DNA from: Lachnoanaerobaculum umeaense
GTDB taxonomy: Bacteria; Bacillota; Clostridia; Lachnospirales; Lachnospiraceae
Length of the DNA: 64,000 bases
NCBI RefSeq assembly: GCF_003589745.1
Contig: NZ_CP032364.1
Span: 806,001 to 870,000, forward strand
Reading direction: 5' to 3'
The translations under genes were made by a program, and so were the position numbers. This document shows, piece after piece, positions 9,261 to 15,953 of this stretch. Each line of letters begins with the position of its first letter. Within the stretch, counting starts at the first letter, position 1. The notes beneath the pieces are model-generated. The model made no database searches. It saw only the letters and a program-made list of their open reading frames with translations, and was not told the origin of the DNA.

Positions 9261-9300
9261 ATAAATTAATTATTTTGGGACATAATCATTTATGCTTGAC

Positions 9301-9328
9301 ACAGAAAATCAACTTTAGCTTCTATGAA
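9301..9328 (+). repeat. Right target-site duplication of IS1202-like copy 1
   Basis: Exact copy of 7698-7725. It restores codons of the IS1182 transposase in the correct frame, leaving the 3' part of that gene unchanged. Confidence 0.9.
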
Positions 9329-11083
9329 TTGAGTTTACCCGATGACGATCCAGTCTATACCCTAAAAAAAGTTATGGAGGATTTAGATTTTTCCGGACTA
9401 TTAGCCAATTGTTCGGACAAGGGAAGAACAGGGTACAACCCGATCATGATGTATGCAGTTATTACTTATGCAAATATGCGTGGAATACGCTCTATTGATC
9501 GTATTGTGGATTTATGTGAAAGAGATATTGCTTTTATCTGGCTTACTCAAGGGAGGAAGCCTAAAAGAGATGCTTTTTATGAATTTAAAAGTAAGAAACT
9601 TACTTCAGATATTTTGGATGACTTAAACTATCAGTTTATGAGACGATTACAAAAAGAAGGATTTGTTACATTAAAAGAATTGTTCATTGATGGAACAAAA
9701 ATAGAAGCTAATGCTAATCGTTATACTTTTGTATGGCGTGGAAGCATTAATTATCATCTTGCAGGTCTTCTGGATTCTATTGATAAGCTTTATTCAGACT
9801 ATAATTCTTTTTTACAAGATAATGGATTTGGTGAAAAGTACGAGCTTGGAAATGCACAAATGTTTGTGATTGACGGAATTGATAGAGTTAGAGATATTAT
9901 TGAAAAGAACAGAAAAAGAAAGATTACGAAACATAAAAAGCTATCTAATAACCGTATTATAGAGATTGATAACTGCTCGCCTATTGAAATACTTAAGCTT
10001 CAGAAAAACCTTATGACTATTGCTGACGGAGAAGGTATTGTATTTGTTAACGGAAAGGGTAAGAGAAAGCCAAAGCTTCAACAATTCTATGAAGAACTTG
10101 AACATTGTGGACAGCGATTAATGCACTATAAAGAATGTTTTGAGATTATGGGGAAAGATAGAAACAGCTATTCCAAAACTGATTTGGAAGCAACCTTTAT
10201 GCGAATGAAGGAAGATCATATGCTTAATGGGCAGCTAAAGCCTGCATACAATGTACAGATAGCGGTAGAGAATTATTTTATTGTACATAGTTATGTAAGT
10301 AATGATCGTACAGATTATAATACATTAATTCCGGTCCTTGAAAAGCATAAGGAAGCATTCGGAGAAGTACTTGAAGAAGTGACGGCAGACAGCGGTTATT
10401 GTAGTGAGAAAAATCTCTTATATCTAAAAGAAAATAAGATAGATAGTTATATAAAACTACAGGATCATGAAAAACGAAAAACAAGAGCATACAGTAAAGA
10501 TATAGGTAAATACTACAACATGAAGACAATGGTATTTGAAGATGAGCAAGTCTATATCTGTCATGACGGCCGTGAACTGAGACATATCAACACAGAAAAG
10601 AAAGAACAGAATGGTTATACACAAACATATGAAGTATATGGATGTTCAGACTGTAGTGGATGTGAACATAAGTCTAAATGTTTATACAAGTATAATCCTG
10701 ATAAAGATATTGATAAGAATAAAGTAATGAAGATCAATGAAGTATGGGAAGAGCTCCGAGAGAAGTCACATGCTAACATACAGAGTGAAAAAGGTATTCT
10801 GAAACGACAGATACGCTCTATTCAAACAGAAGGTCATTTTGGAGATATTAAAGAGAATGAAGATTTCCGACGCTTTAACTATCGTACTTCAGATAAGGTT
10901 TATAAAGAATTTATGCTTTTTGCAATAGGAAGAAATATAAATAAATATCATCGTTTTCTCTATGCCAAACTAAAGAAATTTGAAGGAAAACTACAGGAGA
11001 AAACAGCATAGTAAAAAATGCAAAAGCAAAATTTCAGCCAAGGGGGTTTTATGCCCCAAAATAGCCAGTATTATAGAAAAGTA

Positions 11084-11137
11084 AAATATCCTGACAAAGT
11101 CGCAAAGCCAAAACACCTTGTATTTGTCAGGATATTT
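11084..11137. terminator. Long hairpin at the right end of the IS1182 element
   Basis: AAATATCCTGACAAA (11084-11098) and its exact complement (11123-11137) form a 15-bp stem with a 24-base loop inside the right IS end. There is no strong T-run on either side, so termination is likely but not certain. It would separate transposase transcription from the convergent siderophore operon. Confidence 0.6.
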
Positions 11138-11193
11138 CTATTTCGTTCTGTAGGGATTAAAATTCAGTATTTCCCGACAGCCTCTTTTTAGTA

Positions 11194-11847
11194 TTAAACT
11201 TTAAGTTTTTCACTTAGCCATATGCACAGATTACTATATCTGCTTTCAAGATTTTCGTGATGTCCGTAATTATCAAATACAGAGGTAACATCCATAATCT
11301 TTTCTTTAATTATACTGTGTAAATCTGTAGCAATCTTTGGAGCATTTTCTAAAATATTATTATGTTTATCTCCCTCATTTTTTCCGTTCAGCAAATAAAC
11401 GGAAGCTTTTTTATTTTTAAAATCTGTATCTTTACAGTATTTTATAAAATTCGGATACCAGAATGAACCGCAAAGTGAGAACACTATACCCGGAATATCA
11501 ACGGTTGAAAGAGAATATACAGCAGCCAGCCCACCAAGAGAATATCCGCCATAGACAATTCTTTCATGATCTATATTGTATTCAGACAAAACTTCAGGCA
11601 AAAAAGTTTCAAAAACCAGTCTGTGATATTTATCTGCACTTCCGCCGAAATCGGGTATACCGGGTCTTATATTTTTGGCGGGATAAGGTGTAAAAGCGTC
11701 CAATCTGTTTACAGCTTTCAGTCCGATAATTATCGCCTTATCTTTTAAAGCATTTAAGCGAAATATTTCACCGTCATTTAAAAGTATAAGCGGATAACTC
11801 TTCGTTTTATCATAATTTTTTGGCAAGTTTAGTTCAGTCTTAAACAT
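11194..11847 (-). CDS. Alpha/beta-hydrolase, probable ferric-siderophore esterase (BesA/IroE-like)
   Basis: A 217-residue enzyme of the esterase-D/enterochelin-esterase group. GGYSLGGLAA near residue 100 contains the G-x-S-x-G nucleophile elbow, and DNYGHHENLE near the C-terminus supplies a candidate catalytic His. The N-terminal LPKNYDKTKSYPLILLNDGE is the usual opening strand of the fold, so the protein looks complete. The ATG is one base past the preceding stop with no clear ribosome site, suggesting translational coupling. As last gene of the siderophore importer operon it is expected to cut the imported ferric siderophore to release iron, as BesA does in Bacillus. The IS1182 element begins about 5 bases after its stop. 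Confidence 0.82.
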   Translation of the reverse strand: MFKTELNLPKNYDKTKSYPLILLNDGEIFRLNALKDKAIIIGLKAVNRLDAFTPYPAKNIRPGIPDFGGSADKYHRLVFETFLPEVLSEYNIDHERIVYGGYSLGGLAAVYSLSTVDIPGIVFSLCGSFWYPNFIKYCKDTDFKNKKASVYLLNGKNEGDKHNNILENAPKIATDLHSIIKEKIMDVTSVFDNYGHHENLESRYSNLCIWLSEKLKV

Positions 11848-11848
11848 T

Positions 11849-12901
11849 TTATTTATTCAGGAAGGTATTTATATCTTCCAGTGCTTTAATAGAAGATGCA
11901 CCGTAGTCCATAAACTCATCATATGAAATAGTCATGATTTTGTCATTTGCTATGGCAGGTACATCACTTAAAACAGAATTATTCTTCATAAGCTCCACGG
12001 CATTTGTATCCATCTCTTTATTTCTGTCGCTTGTAACATAGATGATTACTTCAGGTGCCATTGTGACAAGATTTTCAAGTGTCAAATCTGAAGTTCCTGT
12101 TGCAACATTTGTGTATCCCAATGTATTCAGTATACTTTCCTGTAGTGCAGATTTGTAAGCACCAAAGGTTGAATCATTGTATGCACACATAATGAGAGCA
12201 TTTTTTAATTCGCCGGAATTGTTATTATCTGAAGTTACTACAGCACTGACTTTTTTCTCAAGTTCATCGGCATATGTATTTGCTTTTTCCTGAACATTGA
12301 AGATTATTCCTATATTCCTTATATCTTCAATAACATTTTCAAGGCTTTGCTTCATATTGGAAACAGATGATTTTTGAGTATATACAGGTATACCGTTCTC
12401 ATTCCAGGAGTCAATTGTTCCCAAAGATTTATCTGAAAACATCATATTTCTTCCTATTATGATGTCAGGGTTATTGGATAAAACAACCTCTTTTGATACA
12501 CTCTTTTTATCACCGATATGGGGTATGGCGGAAATAGCGGCAGCATAATCATCTGTGATTTCATTGTCGGGGTTTAACATACCTACGATTTTATCCTGTA
12601 ATCCGAGGTCAATAAGTATTTCTGTAGATGAGAGATTATTGGTTATTATTCGCTCAGGAGATTTTTCAAATACCTGAGTGATTTCTTTACCGTCAGCATC
12701 ATAAGTTGTAATGCTGACAGGATAAACAGTTTCAGAAGACTTCTTTTCATCCGCGGTTGAACTTTCGGCAAGTGAAGTACTTTCCGCTACAGTTGTTTGT
12801 GCAAGAGTAGAATTTGCAGAGCTGTTATCTGTGGTGCTTGCACATCCTATGAGTGCAAGTGAAATAAATGTACCTATGGCTATATTAAATATTTTTTTCA
12901 T
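11849..12901 (-). CDS. Iron-siderophore ABC transporter substrate-binding lipoprotein (FecB/FepB type)
   Basis: About 350 residues. A lipoprotein signal ending in SLALIGCAS gives the acylated Cys near residue 19, followed by a Ser/Thr-rich linker and a periplasmic-binding-protein fold of the siderophore class (SPERIITNNLSSTEILIDLGL, GDKKSVSKEVVLSNNPDIIIG, LENLVTMAPEVIIYV). I chose the ATG at 12901 because AAAGGA lies six bases before it; an ATG five codons earlier directly follows the ATPase stop and lacks such a site. It delivers a ferric siderophore or similar iron chelate to the FecCD-type permease. The ligand cannot be read from sequence. Confidence 0.9.
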   Translation of the reverse strand: MKKIFNIAIGTFISLALIGCASTTDNSSANSTLAQTTVAESTSLAESSTADEKKSSETVYPVSITTYDADGKEITQVFEKSPERIITNNLSSTEILIDLGLQDKIVGMLNPDNEITDDYAAAISAIPHIGDKKSVSKEVVLSNNPDIIIGRNMMFSDKSLGTIDSWNENGIPVYTQKSSVSNMKQSLENVIEDIRNIGIIFNVQEKANTYADELEKKVSAVVTSDNNNSGELKNALIMCAYNDSTFGAYKSALQESILNTLGYTNVATGTSDLTLENLVTMAPEVIIYVTSDRNKEMDTNAVELMKNNSVLSDVPAIANDKIMTISYDEFMDYGASSIKALEDINTFLNK

Positions 12902-12917
12902 TTTAATTCCTTTCATA

Positions 12918-13673
12918 TTAAATATATTCTATCAAGGCTTGATTATCATCTGCCCATGATATTTTGCAATCGATGTCGTATACATCTTTCATGGATTTGT
13001 TTGTTATAGTTGATTTTGGACTGCCTTCGTACCTTACCTCACCCCCTTTCATAAGATAAATATGATCGGAATACTTACATGCCAATTGAATATCATGAAG
13101 TACTGCAAGCACATTAATATTTAAATCCTTTATAATTTGAAGAATTTCAATTTTATATTTTATATCCAAATGATTTGTAGGCTCATCAAGAAGAAGCAAA
13201 GAGGGGTTTTGGGCTATAGCGCGGGCAAGTGCCACACGTTGTTTTTCACCTCCTGAAAGTGAGAGATATGATCGCTCTGATTTATCGAGCATACCCACTT
13301 TTCTCAAAGCGTCTTCCACGATATCATAGTCTTTTTGTCTTTCCGTTTGCATAAATCCTATATGAGGTGTTCTTCCAAGCATGACCATATCTTTTACATT
13401 ACAATCAAAATTTATTTCATTAAACTGTGCAACTACAGCCATTTCCTTTGCCGAATCTTTCAAACGAATATGCTCTATATTTTTATTATTCAATAAGATG
13501 ATGCCGGAGGACGGTTTTAAAATTCTATATATAGTTTTTAATAATGTGGTTTTACCGCAACCGTTTGGTCCGAGTATCGAATAAAATTTATTTCCGCTTA
13601 TCCCTATGGAAACATTGTTTAATATGATCTTATCTTTTATAGAATATGATATATCAGTGCATTTTAAGTCCAT
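12918..13673 (-). CDS. Siderophore ABC transporter ATP-binding protein (FecE/FhuC type)
   Basis: A 251-residue ABC ATPase with Walker A GPNGCGKTT (residues ~36-44), Q-loop VVAQFNE, signature LSLSGGEKQRVALARA, Walker B PSLLLLDEPTNHLD and switch His in AVLHDIQLACKYS. The sequence class is that of iron-siderophore/B12 importers. Its ATG abuts the permease stop with no gap, and the binding-protein gene follows, so the four genes form one transcript. Confidence 0.94.
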   Translation of the reverse strand: MDLKCTDISYSIKDKIILNNVSIGISGNKFYSILGPNGCGKTTLLKTIYRILKPSSGIILLNNKNIEHIRLKDSAKEMAVVAQFNEINFDCNVKDMVMLGRTPHIGFMQTERQKDYDIVEDALRKVGMLDKSERSYLSLSGGEKQRVALARAIAQNPSLLLLDEPTNHLDIKYKIEILQIIKDLNINVLAVLHDIQLACKYSDHIYLMKGGEVRYEGSPKSTITNKSMKDVYDIDCKISWADDNQALIEYI

Positions 13674-14708
13674 TTATCTTTGTCCCCCTCTTTGATTTTT
13701 TACGACTATATAAATAAAGAAAGGCCCACCAACTAAAGAAGTAAATATTCCTATCGGTAATTCCGCTTTGTCAATAAGACATCTGGCAAGAATATCAGAC
13801 CAGAGTATAAATAAGCTACCGAGTAGGGTTGAGAGTGGGAGTATCTTTTTATGGTCTGTACCTACAAGGATTCTTGATATATGAGGTGTAATTAAACCTA
13901 CAAAACCTATTATTCCGCATTTCGATACCAAAATTCCTGTAATCATAGAAATAAATATCATATAAATAAATCTGTACTTATGTAAATTTATTCCAAGCGT
14001 AACAGCGACCTCATCACCCATAAGCATGGCATTTAAAACTCTGTATTGTGAGAAAAAGAAAATAAAGGATATTACAATAACAGCGATAAGCAGTTCGGTA
14101 TCTTCCCATGAAGCACTTGCAAGAGATCCCATGGTCCAGAATTTTATTGTCATCATACTGTCTGAATTGGCACCTATAGATATTATGAAGTTTGAAAAAG
14201 CGCTGAATAAGGCGTTTACAACAGCTCCGGACAGTATTAGACTTGTAGTTGTTATTTTCTTACCTATCGAAGCAATAAAAAGAACCACAGCTGTTGATAT
14301 AATAGAACCCGAAAATGCTCCTATTCCGGTCAGAGATTTTAAACCAAGTATAATAAAAAAAGTGGCTCCAAATGTTGCACCGGCTGAAATTCCTAATATG
14401 TATGGCTCTGATATGGGATTGTTAGCGGTAGTTTGCATTATCGTTCCGCAAATAGCCAAACCCGCTCCTACAAAAATTCCCATTATTACTCTTGGTACTC
14501 TCATATTCAATACAATTGCAATAGTGGATTTGGATAAATCATCTATATTTTGAGTGCCTGATACACTATTTAAAAGTATATTGAATGTATCCTTTAAAGA
14601 TATTCTTACCGCTCCGAGTGAAATACCTATAAGTACGGAGAGCAGTAAGGCTATAAACAGGACTGTAAGTAAGATTATAAACTTAAAGTCCTTTTTAGTT
14701 TTCGACAT
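13674..14708 (-). CDS. Siderophore ABC transporter permease (FecCD family)
   Basis: A ~344-residue membrane protein with about nine to ten hydrophobic segments and the FecCD signatures MRVPRVIMGIFVGAGLAICG, QTTANNPISEPYILGISAGA and GFVGLITPHISRILVG. The open frame runs 51 codons further upstream, but that extension would cross the control region and overlap the divergent AraC gene. I therefore place the start at ATG 14708, with AAAGG 12 bases before it. A single FecCD gene implies a homodimeric pore. The iron box at 14738-14754 lies ~30 bases upstream. Confidence 0.92.
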   Translation of the reverse strand: MSKTKKDFKFIILLTVLFIALLLSVLIGISLGAVRISLKDTFNILLNSVSGTQNIDDLSKSTIAIVLNMRVPRVIMGIFVGAGLAICGTIMQTTANNPISEPYILGISAGATFGATFFIILGLKSLTGIGAFSGSIISTAVVLFIASIGKKITTTSLILSGAVVNALFSAFSNFIISIGANSDSMMTIKFWTMGSLASASWEDTELLIAVIVISFIFFFSQYRVLNAMLMGDEVAVTLGINLHKYRFIYMIFISMITGILVSKCGIIGFVGLITPHISRILVGTDHKKILPLSTLLGSLFILWSDILARCLIDKAELPIGIFTSLVGGPFFIYIVVKNQRGGQR

Positions 14709-14737
14709 AGATTTATAAAACCTTTCATTTAATACAA

Positions 14738-14754
14738 GGTTAGTTTTACCTAAC
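14738..14754 (-). promoter_or_regulatory. DtxR/IdeR-type iron box
   Basis: On the minus strand the site reads TTAGGTAAAACTAACC with arms GTTAG/CTAAC. Against the 19-bp DtxR/IdeR consensus (TTAGGTTAG-S-CTAACCTAA) I count 14 matches. It sits about 30 bases before the siderophore operon start, where a bound Fe2+-repressor would block transcription. Iron repression is inferred from this match and from gene content. Confidence 0.65.
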
Positions 14755-14772
14755 AAAGATATTATAATTGAA

Positions 14773-14789
14773 ATTCTAAAAATTAGAAT
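14773..14789. promoter_or_regulatory. Palindrome in the divergent siderophore/AraC control region
   Basis: ATTCTAA and TTAGAAT form perfect 7-bp arms around AAA, midway between the divergent genes. A second, looser dyad (TATGGA 14807-14812, TCCATA 14831-14836) lies closer to the AraC start. Either could be the AraC-protein site; neither is proven. Confidence 0.4.
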
Positions 14790-14848
14790 ATAGAATAATA
14801 TAAAGATATGGATTATTATTAAAAATATAGTCCATAAAAGGAGGAGGC

Positions 14849-15646
14849 ATGAAGGATACAAAATTTTTATTGGATTGCCAAAGAGAGTACAGCAGCAGAA
14901 AATATTTGATTACAGGTATTTCACTGCAGGAAAAGGAAAAGGGTAAGCATATTTCATATGATACTACTCATAGCGCATTTATATATACTCTGGAAGGTGA
15001 GGCGGAGATTTATTTTAATGATAAAAGTTTTACCGCTACGCCGAATGTAGTAGTTCATGGGGCAAAAAATCAAAAGATATCATTTGATATCAGGTCGAAT
15101 GAACCATTTGTACATTTGAATATATATTATGATCCGGAGATGCCATGGCACGGATACAGTGATATTATGAACTCAGTATATGAAATTTCAAACTTCAGGC
15201 AGGAAGTTTCTATTGAGTTGCTATCAAAATTGAAAGCAAGTGTGGAGAGGTCAAGCTTTGACGATCAGGTACACAATAATATGATAGCTCAACAACTTAT
15301 TCTAAGTTCGTTCGGCTATTCTATGATAAATAAAGAGATATTACAGATAGAAAAAGCCGTGGAACTTATGGAAAAATCCTATAATAAAAATTTACGACTT
15401 GAAGATCTGGCCGATATTGCAGGTATGAACAAGGCTCATTTCTCGTATACATTTAATAAGATTTACCATATAAGACCTATAGATTATCTTATAAGATTAC
15501 GCCTCAGAAAGGCTGTAAATCTACTGTTATCAGGCATGTCTGTAACAGAAACCGCTATAAATGTAGGATATCGTGATCCGTTGTACTTCAGTAGATTATA
15601 TAAAAAATATTTTGGTATACCGCCAAGTCAAACATTGAAAAAATAA
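14849..15646 (+). CDS. AraC-family regulator next to siderophore uptake genes (Btr/YbtA-like role)
   Basis: A 265-residue protein. Residues ~25-130 form a cupin-like effector domain (YTLEGEAEIYFNDKSF). Residues ~165-262 carry two helix-turn-helix motifs (LEDLADIAGMNKAHFSYTFNKI and VTETAINVGYRDPLYFSRLYKKYFG). GGAGGAGG precedes the ATG. It is transcribed away from the siderophore operon across a 140-bp control region. In Bacillus, Btr is an AraC-type activator that senses the siderophore and switches on feuABC-besA; the same gene content here suggests the same role. No terminator is obvious after it. Confidence 0.88.
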   Translation: MKDTKFLLDCQREYSSRKYLITGISLQEKEKGKHISYDTTHSAFIYTLEGEAEIYFNDKSFTATPNVVVHGAKNQKISFDIRSNEPFVHLNIYYDPEMPWHGYSDIMNSVYEISNFRQEVSIELLSKLKASVERSSFDDQVHNNMIAQQLILSSFGYSMINKEILQIEKAVELMEKSYNKNLRLEDLADIAGMNKAHFSYTFNKIYHIRPIDYLIRLRLRKAVNLLLSGMSVTETAINVGYRDPLYFSRLYKKYFGIPPSQTLKK

Positions 15647-15953
15647 GAGAAGATAATGCTTATTATCGAATACATAAATAAAAAAAAGTTTATTTATTTA
15701 AAAAATTATGCTATAATCTATGTAAAACATTGTTAAAAAATGTGAATAAGCTTAATGTATATTTTCTTGAGAGAATATATATCTAAATTTTTTTTTGGTA
15801 AAAATAGCATTTAAGTCTCAACTTTAAAATCAAAAGAAAAATGCTGTTGATTCCAAACAGGATTTGCTAACAATTTATATATGCCGAGATTTTATTAAAT
15901 AAAATAAGCAACGTATTTAAACGGCATATAAATACATCGTGGAGGGAATTTTA
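15647..15953 (+). other. Leader region of the molybdenum hydroxylase gene (~307 bp)
   Basis: No gene is visible. A TATAAT at 15712-15717 with a weak TTTATT 17 bases upstream (15689-15694) is a possible promoter, giving a transcript leader of ~230 bases. Near its 3' end TATATGCCG (15878-15886) pairs exactly with CGGCATATA (15922-15930), enclosing a smaller hairpin ATTTTAT/ATAAAAT. GGAGGG at 15941 is the ribosome site. The leader does not match the purine riboswitch core as I know it. Confidence 0.5.

Larger units (their letters stand above)
7726..9300 (+). mobile_element. IS1202-like insertion sequence, copy 1 (1,575 bp)
   Basis: The element begins TATAAGCCATAAATGATAAA and ends with the complement of GTCAAGCATAAATGATTATG, giving ~23-bp imperfect terminal repeats sharing ATAAATGAT. 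It is flanked by a 28-bp direct repeat. One DDE transposase gene fills it. The left subterminal region holds nested dyads: CCTAGT/ACTAGG at 7748 and 7810, and TAGAATA/TATTCTA between 7785 and 7808. The same 1,575-bp unit occurs inverted at 59436-61010, which fixes both ends. Assignment to IS1202 rests on the transposase type and the long duplication, not on a search. Confidence 0.88.
7654..11011 (+). pseudogene. IS1182-family transposase, split after codon 24 by the IS1202-like insertion
   Basis: The native start is ATG 7654 (MLTVNYYNDFFEIGQQK...), running 24 codons to 7725. The frame resumes inside the duplicated target at 9301 and continues KINFSFYELSLPDDDPVYTL to the stop at 11011. Removing the insert and one repeat restores a continuous protein of ~590 residues or slightly less. 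The body has the IS1182 N-terminal domain (LLANCSDKGRTGYNP, MRGIRSIDRI), LFIDGTKIEANANRYTFVW (first catalytic Asp), VTADSGYCSEKN (second) and RSIQTEGHFGDIKEN (Glu). By chance the 3' part stays open into the inserted element: GTG 9230 overlaps the inner transposase stop and would add 24 foreign residues in frame. The intact gene is broken, but a chimeric, nearly full-length protein is possible. Confidence 0.85.
7516..11189 (+). mobile_element. IS1182-family insertion sequence, interrupted by an IS1202-like element
   Basis: Imperfect terminal inverted repeats mark the ends: GGGGCTGTCGGGAAAT at 7522-7537 and its near-complement ATTTCCCGACAGCCTC at 11169-11184 (15 of 16), each flanked outward by A/T runs. 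The outermost base is uncertain by a few positions because of those runs. Without the 1,575-bp inner element and one duplicated target it is ~2.1 kb, normal for IS1182. Both ends carry long perfect hairpins (7553-7585, 11084-11137) that would block read-through. It sits between the stop codons of alpha-galactosidase and the convergent esterase, within about 5 bases of each. I could not define a convincing target duplication. Confidence 0.85.

Noticed and set aside
9230..9300. Native N-terminus of the IS1182 transposase at GTG 9230
   Set aside because: Those residues are encoded by the end of the IS1202-like element; the true start is at 7654.
7506..11193. TTTAGTA at 7506-7512 and 11187-11193 as target duplication of the IS1182 element
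   Set aside because: The distances to the two inverted-repeat ends differ by several bases, so the symmetry expected for a duplication is missing; probably chance.
15647..15953. Purine riboswitch before the molybdenum hydroxylase
   Set aside because: The conserved junction and loop-loop bases of that class are not present.
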